DNA from: Clarkia xantiana subsp. parviflora
Taxonomy: Eukaryota > Streptophyta > Magnoliopsida > Myrtales > Onagraceae
Length of the DNA: 64,000 nucleotides
NCBI GenBank assembly: GCA_036873135.1
Contig: JAPTYO010000011.1
Span: 19,726,747-19,790,746, forward strand
Reading direction: 5' to 3'
Under the pieces are notes generated by a model. It did no database searches. It saw only the letters and a list, made by a program, of their open reading frames with translations, and was not told where the DNA came from. Within the stretch, counting starts at the first letter, position 1. Each line of letters begins with the position of its first letter. Shown here one piece after another: positions 11,472-23,556 of this stretch. The position numbers and the translations under genes were made by a program.

Positions 11472-12640
11472 GCAGACATTCAGGGTAACCTTACTGAAGG
11501 AGAGATCGTGCGTGCTTTCATTGGGAACTTAGGGCGAAAAAGGTATTCCCTAGCGGAGAAGATGTCGAAGCGCCCTGCGGAGACACTTGAAGAATTGGCA
11601 GCAAGAGTCAAAGAGTTCGTGGATCTAGAAAGATTCAGAGACCAACATAAAGCGAAAGTCAGCACAACCCGCGCTAAAGAGAAGAAGGCGAGACCTCAAC
11701 AAGGTTCGCAACAAGCAAGGCAGTTCCAGCCGCAAAAAAGGTCGTTCCAGCCGGAATTCCAAAGACCAAATGAAGTGAACTTGGCAGACTGCGTTCCCTT
11801 GAATACACCACTCTTCGTGATCCTGAAAAAGATGAAGGAAGACAACATGTGGAGGGAGTCGGCAAACTTCCGAAAAGGCCCACTTGGAAAGCAAAAAGAC
11901 AAATGGTGTGAGAACCATGAAGTCTACGACCACGAGACGGACAACTGTGTCAGCCTAAGATTCTGTGTAAATTACTTCATCCTCAAAGGAGAACTCAAGC
12001 AATACGTAGATCAAGGCGACAAGCACCAAAAGAAGAACCAAGCTGAGCCATCCGGAAAGATGAACAAGGGAAAAGAGAAAATGAACGACAATCCGCCACC
12101 TGCGAAGCGTGGCGTCATCAATGTGATTCATGGAGGGCCAGCTGCAGGAGGAAGCATTTCTAATGCTCGTGATATCTATGCTGCACAACTACAAATTTTT
12201 CCCAAGTATGGAAAAAGACGCCAACCAGAGAAGGAAGACGTGGTCATCCCATTCTCAAATGCTGACAAGAAGCACATAGTCTACCCCCATGATGATGCTC
12301 TTGTCATTACGATGGATGTCAACGGATACGACGTACAAAGGATATTGGTGGATGGTGGAAGTGCCGTAGACTTATTACTGCATGTAGAGTTCTCAAGAAA
12401 TTGGGAAAAACGGAAGTCGATCTTTCTCCAAGCACATTCCCGCTAGTCAGCTTCGCAGGAGCTGCAACTTACCCGTTGGGTATGATCACACTGCCAATCA
12501 TCCTGGGAGAAGGTTGGAAGGCGCTTTATATCAATGTCACATTTGTAGTGGTGAGCACCCTAGGAGCATACAACGACATCCTAGGAAGAACGACAATCAA
12601 CCCGCACGACATCGTACCGTCCACCGCTCACCAAAGATGA
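11472..12640 (+). pseudogene. Gag C-terminus and protease, element A
   Basis: Reading starts in frame at 11472 (ADIQGNLTEGEIVRAFIGNLG). Seen in order: capsid end, basic linker, a knuckle C-x2-H-x4-H-x4-C (CENHEVYDHETDNC), the conserved GVINVIHGGPAAGG segment, and the aspartic protease (LVDGGSAVDLL). A frameshift near 12380-12400 moves the rest of the protease (TYPLGMITLP, GRTTINP) to another frame, which runs to 12640. A second frameshift near 12635 leads into the next block. Homology to the protease of element 3 is obvious by motif order. Confidence 0.85.
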
Positions 12641-13446
12641 AGTTCCTAACTCCTCATGGGATCAGTGAGGTGCTAGGCGACCAAACAGCCGCACGGAAGT
12701 TCTACGTCAACGCTCTAAGGAAGACGAAGCAAGTGTCCATTTCCATGATAAAAGTTGGCATGAAAAGAAAGCTATTCGCTTCAAGTGATGATGATGAAGG
12801 AAAAAAGAAGGAAATAACACCAAGAGCTGGACTCGACAAGATGCTCTTCCCAACAAGACGAAGCGTCCTAGATGTCAGACAAGGACAAGAAGAGTCCATT
12901 ACAGCTTACTTCAGGAGGTTCGCCCAAAATGCAACCGCACTAAGGGCAACCAAAAAAGAAGTCATCACTGCATTTTACTTGAACATGAACGCGCCAACGT
13001 TTTTGCTGTTTGGAAGAATCCATGGATGGCGTACAACCAAAACGACGACATTCCTGAAAGATAAGCTGGAAACCGCAATCTCTTGTAAACGCGAGCGGGG
13101 ATGGAGTACACCTCTCAGCTCGAATCAGGAAGCTCAGACTTCAAGAAAACCAGGAAGCTCAAGCGTCGAATACGCCGATATCTTCACTCCTTTAAACACG
13201 GAGGTTGAAGAGATATACATTAAGCTCCTGGAAAACAAGCTTCCGGGTCCACTCGAGCCGATGACTGCCTTCCTAGGTAGAAACGTCGAAGACTGGTGCC
13301 GATACCACCAAACATGGGGGCACCATACTAACAGCTGCTTAACTTTGAGAATGGAGATCGAAGAGTTCATTGCACATGGAGCTTTGGGAAGCTATGTTGC
13401 AAGTGAAGATGCTCGTCCGCCACCAAGACATCTCAAAGGGAGATAG
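12620..13446 (+). pseudogene. Second gag-like block after the protease, element A
   Basis: The first 35 or so codons finish the protease-RT linker (MKFLTPHGISE, ARKFYVNALRK). Instead of RT there follows another Gag C-terminal half: RQGQEESITAYFRRF, a PLNTEVEEIY segment like the Gag segment PLNCSMAEVL of element 3, and a second knuckle C-x2-H-x4-H-x4-C (CRYHQTWGHHTNSC), then EIEEFIAHGAL. It ends at TAG 13444-13446. So one element carries two different Gag knuckles with a protease between them. Recombination between two elements is the simplest origin. No function beyond Gag homology can be claimed. Confidence 0.75.
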
Positions 13447-16400
13447 ACTATCCACTCTCTATCTATCTTTACATCTTTGTCAACATGTCTATTCTAGTTG
13501 AGAACTTAAGTGTTGTTTACGCTTCTGTACTTAGAAATATTTCGGAAAGAGCGATCAGTAGACGCCTTCCTGCAAGTGATTGTACGCATAACAAAATTCT
13601 AATGAAGATTAATCTACTTTCGTAGGTACATCTCTATAATACGCATGTTACTTCGGATTAACACCAAGTAACAAACAACGAGCATATTACTCATATCAAC
13701 AATAAACGGCTTAGGCCATACAACACTCATATGTCTATTATCAACACCAAGCATCGCCCTCAAAAGACGATCTCTTCTACTTGAACAAGGTCCAGGTAAC
13801 ACGCGTTACTGCCAAAGGTAAACTCAGGTATGAGGTAACAACTCCACAACAGCACTACTATGAATAAAGCAGACCACTCGAGTAGGACATCTACTCAGGG
13901 TAGCCTGATTTAGTCAAAACAAAATCCAAGCTGAACGGAACAAACTAGTCGCGAATAGTCTGATCCAGTCATATTGGCATTGCAGGCAATAGAGCCATAT
14001 AAGGAGACTTATAACTCCATTCTATTCTCTGACCAATATATATCTCAACGTATTGCGACTAATTTGAGACAGGTTATATGAACATCCAAGAGATGTCTCA
14101 ATGACACACCCTATCTAGAGAACAACACTAGGAGGAGCTGTATGCAACACTCTCTGGAATTCTCTATCTATGGACATTCTACTTAGGCATCTATGCCAAG
14201 TAATGGTCGCGTATATATCATTTGCATTATCGCAACAAGTCTCCAAGATTAATTATAACTCGCGACACCTCAGCGAATATTCTACTCAAACATCAGCTCT
14301 TCCCTTGGAAACAATACCAATCAACGATCATATATACGTATGTGCATCATGCTAAGGAAGCATCGACGCGTATCTGAAATCCCGGGTCGGTCCTCCATTC
14401 ATCCGACCGGAGGTGTGGATGCATACAGCAATGCATAGTCTCTCTTTGTACGTACATATTCACAAACACATACAGTGGGTGGTACTTGAAAATCTCCGCT
14501 CCCGACATGTGCGCACTTGTTGCGTCCGCACCTGTTGCGTCCGCACCTATCACATCTGCACTAAGGGAAGTTTCCTGCACAACGAAGGGATCCTCGTATC
14601 AGATTCCTTTATTCTATTTATTATATGCATTAGTTAAAAGGAAATTCATAACTCCATATTTTTAAAAACTTGCAAACATTGCAACTATCTGACAAAGCGC
14701 AACCCTGTTCGTAGGTACATACTAGACTATGATTACTACATTGGAATTGCGCCAGGTAGCAACCTATGCGTATAATATCTACTTCAACAATACAAGCTAA
14801 ACATTATGTGTAACGAGGAACTTATGGCATACAACGCCAACATATCTATTATCTACACCAACAAGGAGTTTATTTCTCCATCTATAACGACGTCTATCTC
14901 AAGAAGATGTCGGCAACACAAAGCCATTGCACTATGTACACAATCAGCTTACATCACGCAATGACAACTTGCGTATTATCAACAACAAGGGACTTATAAA
15001 AATTCTCTACTCAAAGTGACGGCTATTCCAAAGACATCAAATACATGCAATATCTTGGAAAAACAACAAGGTCTACTATCAAAATGACGACTATTCCAAA
15101 GGCGTCAACAACAAGCAATATCTTGGATAAACACCAATATTTACTATCAAAAGTGACATGCTGCGACATCCTCCTTGCAAGGGCAAACCTCATTTTTACA
15201 TCTATCAAAGTAGCATGCTGCGACATCCTCTTTGCAAGGGAAAACCCCATGCTTACTTCTAAAAAATGGCATGTTGTGAAATCCTCTTAGAGGCAAATCC
15301 TCATGTTCAAAGCCATTGCCTGCATACAAACCAGGATGCGGCACTTAGGTGGGACTGATCAACCCATCGTGGCGGAAGTCCTCTTGTTAGATGACAACCC
15401 CACACATCTACAAAGTATGTACATCCCTCTTAAGGGTCCATACGCCATGAAGATACATTCCTTGATAGGATAGCTTCATGTACACTCAAACTATACATAT
15501 CCTCTTAAGGATTCAGACATAATGAAGACCTATACCTTAAGTGGGCAGGCTTCATTCAAAAACGCTAGTAGGAGCGCACCCTGTTTGAAAAACTCACCAA
15601 ATTTACAAGTCGAGTCTTGTACAACGTCGCCTTAGAGTGGAACTAAGAGACGGTATAAACTTAAGTCTTGCTTCGTCAAGACGACACTATTACATGTCAA
15701 GTGCCAAGTACATTACTACCTGCAATGCTACAAGTACCTAGTGTACGCATCTTTCCATGCCTTGGAATCTAACCAAGAGGGGAGCCCATAACACTCAACA
15801 ATGCGTGACATACAGTCGCAACTACGGACATCATGTTCATCATCTAAGGATATCTATCCTATCTTCCAAGTCCAAAGCATACAGACAGCATAGATAACAC
15901 AAGGTATGAAATACTACTAACAAGTTATCATGATTTCTACTATGATCATGACAGGTCTATTCGACGACATCGAACATATAAAAGGTTCAGGGAACAACAA
16001 CCGGTGTAACCTCAACCCCGACATGATGTACAAAGCTTGGTAAAGCACAATCAACTTCAAACATGATGCAAGTGAAATATTCCACTCAACATCTACATGC
16101 GCAACCATGCGGCCCTTATAACACAACGTACAATCACGCCTTAAGTGCGCGAAGGGTGCCATACAATCAATGGTAGACTTAGCAAAATACCAAGTTGACA
16201 AAACAAAGACACAGGGGCAAGAATGTACACACCATCCATAAATCATACATCAAGACGCTAACGCTTGTCTAGATGTCATCACGGCATAATTGCGCACCTC
16301 GCTATCATCAGCAACCTTCGTACGAAGGATAGTCACCTTGGAATCAAGAATAACGACTAGATCCTATCAAACAAAGACAACAGTCTCTAATGCAACAAAC

Positions 16401-19400
16401 TAAGCACCTATGTAGCAAATACTTAGAGCGAAGAACAAAATGCACGGGGGAAAAACAGACTCGCATACGTGCAATCCCTTAACACGCGTGTAACCCCTCA
16501 GCACGCGCATGACAACACAGAAATATTACCGTCAAACAAGAAAGAAAAAGGGATAGATGCAAAATGCAAGATCATCAATATAAGCAGTATGCTCGCTTCA
16601 AGCGACTCCTCCACCAAGATCCGGTCCTTCGACACGGGGGCAGATGGGCAAGTCCGCTGGTAGTAAACTAAGATCACTCGGAGTTGCTCGAAGGATGAAT
16701 CTTGGAGTCAGATCACTTTATTCTGGATCAAGTGAAAGCATCACTAACGATGGCACGTTCACAAGGAAGACAGTGACAGCAAATAGGATATAGTACGCTC
16801 ATGTTCCGACACGTCGACAGGAGACGTGACAACTCATTTCCAAATGATAAGTATAACTGCCATGATCGAGAGTATGCGTACGCACGTGTCGACATGCCAA
16901 CAATCAGCTAGGTCCAGATGTGTACTCTGGAAGATACGCTTCGACAAATCAGTCTACAAGGATGAACAACAACTTGATCAGCGCGTGTATACGCGACAGT
17001 CATTAATGCAAGCACTAAGGAATGAACACTCTCCCGATGGAGACAACTACATATCTACAGACTTGTTAATCTCTATACGTCATACAACGAACATCCCCCT
17101 CGAGGGATAATTCTATGTCAACATGGGGCTCGTCCCGACACTCACATGTTTTATGTGATCTATGCGCATTTACATGAGACTCTATGTCAACATGGGCCTT
17201 ATCCTGACACCTACGTGTTCTAAGTAGTCAACGCGCGTCTACATGATACTACGCCTTCATTTAAGGTAATAAGTGTGAATATAATTATGGCACTAACATT
17301 AATACTTGCATGTATTTGCCAGTTAATGCCGGACTACGACATGTATGTTGACATACAAATGAGAAATTCTAAGTGTTTAAGATATTACATCACGCATGCT
17401 ATGATCATGTACACAACGAGCAATGCGCGCAGTGAACAACGCGTGCGATAGATGACAAAGTGTTGACTATCAAGAAATATTCCCAAGTATTTTGCTATGT
17501 CAGCAGTCGACATATGACGAAGTATAACTGGCGGAGAAATATTTTCTAAGTGCTCTACCATATGTCAGATAGCACGCGTCAACAAGCAAGGAATATTTTC
17601 TAAGTGTTCTTGCATGACAGAATGTCAACATGTGACAGGAGGTCGACAGCCGACGACATATACCTTATGTCTACATCAAGTCTATGGATACAGCGTACAT
17701 AGCAATGGATAGAGAAAATATTCTAAGTATGGGGGCAAGTGCGCACATACAAGCGCGTACATACGAGCACGCGCATACAGCTATCAACATACAGCGGGAT
17801 GCCGGCTGTCAGGAATATTTTCTAAGTGTTCCAACCATACCGGCTGTCGACATACAAACAAGATTACAAAGGCTATCAATGTCTAACTTGTCATTAGCAT
17901 CCGAACATGGTGTCACTCGCGGAATGGGGATAGAAGACTTACTCGTGATAGTAGCTGCAAAAAGACTAACTCCGAAAAAAAGACAGCAAGATTTGATATC
18001 CTGAAAAATGCAGTCAACAGTCCTATCAGTGCGCAAGCACGCATCAAACACTTATGCAAACATTTATGCAATGAACGCTCCATGTGAGATAACTATGTAC
18101 GCAGTGACTTAATAGTCTTCGTGCAACAAGTAACAACCATCATGCAAGGGGGGAAAACCTCTCAACACATCGACTTACATGTCGACATCAAGCTCATACT
18201 CGCAGCATACATGATTACAAGGGCGAAATATTTTCTAAGTGTTTCGCTCAGGATGACAGTCAGCATATTGCAAGTTGTTGGGATGCTACTAAGTGTCAAC
18301 ATGCTACTACGTGTCGACATACAACAAGCTGTCAACATACTATCAAGTATCAACATACGACAAGGTGTCGGCATGCAACAAAGTATGGCTGAAATATTTT
18401 CTAAGTATTTCACTTACGACATGGGACTATACGTGACAAGAGACCAACCGTTAGAAAATATTGTCTAAGTATTTCCTTGATGTCAACAATCAACAAGCGA
18501 CATGGAATCAACTATCTAGGAGCATTCTCCAAGTATACTAGCATGATGGCGGATAACATACATCAAGTGGCAAACATCAACTACTACGAAATATTTTCTA
18601 AGTGTTTCTATGTCAGCGGTCGACAAGAATCATATGACGACATCAATGGTGACTAAGCACATAGTGATTTCAAGATTGAATCAAGGCCAAACGAAGTCAC
18701 AAAATGTCCAGCCATGTACGAAATTGGACTCACCAACACGAAGCGAGTCTGAATTGTCACACGCTGTCACCGGAGCTCCACGCGCCACCCAGAGACGCCG
18801 CACGCGCCGCTGCCGTGTCTGTCACGCGCCTCCGCTGATTTCCACGCGCCGTTGTTATGCACTCCACGCGCCATCGACTTCTACCTCTAGCTTGGCCGGA
18901 ATTTAATTGATGTCAAGTATGATGTTACTACTCCAAATTTACACCTCCATAAGCTCCTTCTTCAACAAGCAATGAGAGCTTCTTGGAAAACTATCAAGGG
19001 AGGATGTAAGCTACTGACTACTCTCTCTCCTAATTTTCACTAATAGTGTCTACACCATGTGCTAAGGACTAAACTCATATCTATTTTCGCACAAGTCCCT
19101 AGCATTATGTATGAGCATGTTTACATCTCTCCTATGCTTACATTACAAGCATGCTTCCTAATGTTGCATGACGCGCTACATACAATTATTATTGCATGTT
19201 GCGTACACATAGGCTATTATGCATGATTCTAACTTATGATTGCTACATGATTATTTTTATAATCTAAGTATGAATTGCATGTTTACATCATATTGCATGA
19301 TTACATCATATTACATGCTAACACTGTACTCTATGTTTACTTCATGCTTCATGTTGACAAGCATGCTCTCCAATTTTATATTGCTCTAAGTATTTGCTTA

Positions 19401-19771
19401 TTGCGCGATTACGTCATCCATATGCAATGTCGTCATCTCCATGTTAACACCATGTTACACGTTTACGTCATGTACCATGATGACACCACGTTGCATGATT
19501 ATTTATTATTACAAGTATTTCGCTTATTGCATGTTATTACAAATATGTCGTTAATTGCACGCTGTTATATGTATACCGTCTGTAACGCTAACCCCGTGAA
19601 CAGATTACGCACGTTCGTCGAAAAAGTAAAGATGGACGAATTCGTGCTATGCGCATTCGATTGACAAACTGGCCACCACCTGAGGTCAGTGCCGAACCTA
19701 AATTGGACGAATATCCTATCTTAAATAGAGTCAAGCATGGGTTTTGAACCGCTACTTGACTTGGGGGCAAG
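13447..19771 (+). other. Long non-coding 3' region of element A
   Basis: I see no coding sequence above chance length. From about 13750 it aligns with block B from about 21870, in the same order (for example the AACAAGGTCCAGGTAACA stretch at 13781 and 21905). It contains degenerate internal repeats, including several copies of AATATTTTCTAAGTG between 17530 and 18610, and three 15-bp units of the GCGTCCGCACCTGTT type near 14505-14560. It ends in the polypurine tract TTGGGGGCAAG at 19761-19771. Confidence 0.7.
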
Positions 19772-20482
19772 TGTTGGATATCTGTCCAATTCGGGTTTGT
19801 ATTTACGTTTTGGACCTCGCAAACACGTCAGAACCACAAACGGATTTTACCGCGGTCACCCGTGTCAAAACGGTCCGGATGCGTGCAGCACCCGGACCGG
19901 GACTTCCGGATTGCCTTGACAGTCCGGACTGGTACGTTTTGCCCGGAAATCCGGACCACGTCGGATGTCGACATGGTCCGGACTGCCGACTAGTACTGCG
20001 CGCTTACCCCTATTTTTGCTAAGTATGAGAAGTCAGTGCGCACATGGCCAACCTCGATGTCGGTAAGCGTTTTTCTTTAAACCGGCATTGAACCGCATAA
20101 AACCGGGTACGGTTCTCGGGTTTCCTATAAATAGGGACCTAGACCTCCCTTTTGAGAACTTAACTCGAAACTCTCTCAAATTGGCTATTTATGCCCTGAT
20201 CTCTCTCTACAAACTTTCTCTCTCTAGATTGTGACTTAAGCATCGAAGAGGACTCAACCAACGCCGCCCCCCCCCCCCCTCTATTCATGCTGGTTATTGC
20301 CCGTTTTGCAGGACCTGACGTGTAGGAGACCGAGATTGGAGCCAAAGCCAAGTTCGGGGTTCGAGGATCGAGGTTCGCGAATCGTGGATCGTGACGTGCT
20401 GACAGGAGACTGTACCTGCGTGCACATCCAACCCGTTCGCGAAGAGCAACCCGAGGTGTCCCAGGTGGAACCGACCTCAACA
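19772..20482 (+). repeat. LTR of element A
   Basis: Starts TGTTGGATATC right after the polypurine tract. It holds a TATA box (TATAAATA, 20126-20133), the U5 block TTAAGCATCGAAGAGG (20236-20252), a C-run at 20266-20279 and a TTTTGCAG motif near 20303-20311. The right edge is set at a CTCAACA near 20482 by analogy only, and no PBS follows. Roughly 70 percent similar by eye to the LTR at 28579, so the two are not a young pair. Confidence 0.65.
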
Positions 20483-21860
20483 AAGGACAACCCTCATATT
20501 TTCGAATCAATTCGAATACGACCTGACGATGATTATCATCGCCAACAGAAATCATCACAGATTACATACGCTACGCCTGAGCTGACCACTATATGAGCAA
20601 CGTTCGTTGTTTGTCACGTTCACTGTCTTTCGAGGATCCCTTTACAATCATCAAAGTGGTCGCATCCGCACTGATCTATCAAGCAGACAACCCTTCACAG
20701 ACACGCGCATTTCCAAACTGCCCACATTTTAAGGCTGCGTTCACCTCCAAAGCGCACGCAGCTCCAACTTGTGGTGTCCCCTAATCAATACCTATCAAAT
20801 GCGCACATCGATGGCAAGCGCGCGTACCCGCGTCCTTACAACACACCAAGGTCATGGGTATACGAGAGTTCGACCTCTGACGACGCGCAAGTAAGAAACC
20901 GAATTGCACACTTCCTACGAAGGATGTTCTAACACTCAGCAATCAAGGGAAGCCTCAACACTGAGAGAAGGAGATTATAACACAACAACGCGCTCTTTCG
21001 CGTCCGCACCCGACGCGTCCGTACAAATCCCGGATTTTTTAAAAAATACCCAACGGGGGCATGCGCTGACTACGCCCATACGACGGAACCTCAAGGGCAT
21101 TAAATATCACATCGTGGTAATAAACAAAAGGGGAGGTACCACCATTGCGACAACGCCACCACCATTGCGGAAGATAGGAATTCAAGAGGGACTCCTATGT
21201 TATACGCACGCCTGTGCTAAACCCATCTCGTGAAAAAAGTTAGAGAATTATCTCCAACATCCAGCAAGTTTACATTCGTCAAACATAAGAGGGTCGTACC
21301 ACTCAGAACCCGTCACACAGACACAACACCGTGAAGAGTCACGAGTGTATGAAGAAACACATCAACTAAACCAAGGCCTCATGGAAGTGAACATGTGAAG
21401 CGTACAACGCAAAGCATACACACTATACTCAACAACGCGCGACGCACGTCCGAGAAGGGAAGGGCTACTTTTACGCGCTCCTAGCAACAAACACACTTGC
21501 ATCAAAATGCAGAAAGAGAGGAGAACGAATTTACAAGTCTCCCTCAAGTATGAACATTGCCGCATGACAGTCATTGAGAGACACGCTCAACACTCGATGC
21601 AAAAGCGGGGGCATCTTACTGAACCCCCGCGTACATGACACAACATCCCCCATACAGGATACAATCAGTATACTCTATCAAGAAACAACGGTGCGACTAC
21701 CAAGCAACTTGGGGGGTGGGGGCACCAAGCTGACAAGTGCTCGGCATTCCACCAAAGTGAAAAAGCGAATCATTGCAAGAACACGCGGTACCGCTCCTCT
21801 AAGAAAATTCACAAACAAGGAATACAACTTCAACATCTTATACGGATTGGTCCCAAGAGG
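20483..21860. other. Unassigned repeat-derived spacer
   Basis: No gene. The base composition and CGCGTCCGCACC-type words (20995-21025) resemble blocks A and B, so it is probably more of the same retroelement non-coding DNA. I could not align it to the start of A, and no PBS or gag start follows the LTR of A. Confidence 0.45.
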
Positions 21861-22590
21861 GAAACACCAAGCATCGTCCTTGAAGGACGATTCCTTCTAC
21901 TTGAACAAGGTCCAGGTAACATGTGTTACTACCAAGGGTAAACCTAGGTATGAGGGAGCAACTCTACAACAATACAATTATGAATAAAGTAGACCACTCG
22001 AGTAAAATATTTACTCAGGGTAGCCTGATTTAGTCAAGGCAAAATCCAAGCTGAACGGAGCAGACCAGTCGCGAATAGTCTGATCCAGTCATATTGGCAC
22101 TGCAGGTGATAGAGCCATATGAGGAGACTTATAACTCCATTTCATTCCCTAACCAATATATATCTCGAAGTATTGCGACCAACTTGAGACAGGTTATATG
22201 TACATCCAAGAGATGTCTCAACGACACACCTTATCTAGGGAACAACACTAGGTGGAGCTGTATGCAACACTCTCTGGATTTCTCTATATATGGACATTCT
22301 TCTTAGGCATCTAAGCCAAGTAACGGTCGCGTATATATCATTTGCATCATCGCAACAAGTCTCTAAATTAACTATAACTTGCGACATCTCGGCGAACATT
22401 CTACTCAAACACCAGCTCTTACCTTGGAAACAATACCAAGTAACAATCGTGTATATACGTGTGCATCACGCTAAGGAAGCATCGACGAGTATCAACTAAA
22501 GGACGCATACAACAATGCATAGTATCTGTTTATACATACATATCCACCAACACATTTAGAGGGGGATACTTGAAAAAGTTCAGCACCTAA

Positions 22591-22695
22591 CACGTCCGCA
22601 CCTAACGCGTCCGCACATGTCGCGTCCGCACCTGTCACTTCCGCACTTGTCGCGTCCGCACCCGACGCGTCCGCACCGAACACGTCCGCACCTAG
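22591..22695. repeat. 15-bp tandem repeat, seven units
   Basis: Seven units of the form (C/A)GCGTCCGCACCTGT follow each other without spacing, with one to three differences per unit. Element A has only about three units at the matching place (14505-14560). Confidence 0.85.
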
Positions 22696-23252
22696 GGAAG
22701 TTTCCCACACAACCAAGGAGTCCTCGTATCAGGCTCCTTTACTGTATCTATACATTCATTAATTGAAGGAGATTCATAACTCCATATATTTGCAACTTTG
22801 TATTTGCAACAACTATCTAATGAAATCAATGTATTTTCATAGGTACATCACTACATCATACACACTACTTTGGAATTACGTCAAATAAAAAACTATGCGC
22901 ATATTACTCGCTTCAACAATACAAGCTATCGCGCTATGCACAACAATCGATTTATATTATACAATGTTGACATATCTATTATCAGCATAAAAAATGAGCA
23001 TATAAACGCTCTCTATCTATAATGAAGACTACTCCAAATAGCGTCGACAACACACAACATCTTGAGTTCAAATCAAGATTTATCTACAAGTGACATGCCG
23101 CGGCATCCTCCTAGTGAGGGCAACACCTATGTTCACAACTAAAAAATGGCATGCTGCGAAATCCTCTTGTTTGAGACAAATCCTCATGTTCATAGCCATT
23201 CCCTGAGTTTAAAACAGGATGCGGCAACATTCAAAGGGACTGATCACCCCGA

Positions 23253-23556
23253 CATGGCGGACGTCCTCTTGTTAGAAGACAACCCCATGCTACTACAAAG
23301 TATGCTTCCCCAACGCGGGTTGATACATCATGGCGGACGTCCTCTTGTTAGACGACAACTCCATGCTACTACAAAGTATGCTTCCTCAACGCGGGTTGAT
23401 ACATCATGGCGGACGTCCTCTTGTTATACGACAACCCCATGCTATTATAAAGTATGCTTCCCCAACGCGGGTTGATACATCATGGCACGACATCTTCTCT
23501 ATAGAGGGCAACCACATGCTATTTCAAAGTATGCTTCCCCATCACGGGTTGATACA
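23253..23556. repeat. 76-bp tandem repeat, four units
   Basis: Units begin at 23253, 23329, 23405 and 23481 with CATGGCGGACGTCCTC or a variant, and end GGGTTGATACAT. The first three are nearly identical and the fourth is more diverged. Element A has single, degenerate versions near 15360. Short ORFs crossing it come from the repeat itself. Confidence 0.88.

Larger units (their letters stand above)
11472..20482 (+). mobile_element. Non-autonomous gypsy-like element A (5' part outside window)
   Basis: Plus-strand element entered in the middle of gag, where element 2 is inserted. It contains gag C-terminus, protease, a second gag-like block, then about 6.3 kb without coding, a polypurine tract (TTGGGGGCAAG, 19761-19771) and an LTR. 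No RT, RNase H or integrase was found in any frame between 12640 and 19771. Protein sequence is clearly related to, but far from, elements 1-3. The layout resembles described non-autonomous plant elements that keep gag only. The right edge of the LTR is uncertain. Confidence 0.75.

Noticed and set aside
15023..15344. Short ORFs on both strands around 15.0-15.3 kb
   Set aside because: No family resemblance, not kept in block B, and typical chance length in this sequence.
20160..20558. 132-codon minus-strand ORF across the LTR of A
   Set aside because: It crosses the U5 block and C-run of an LTR and is absent from the related LTR at 28579.
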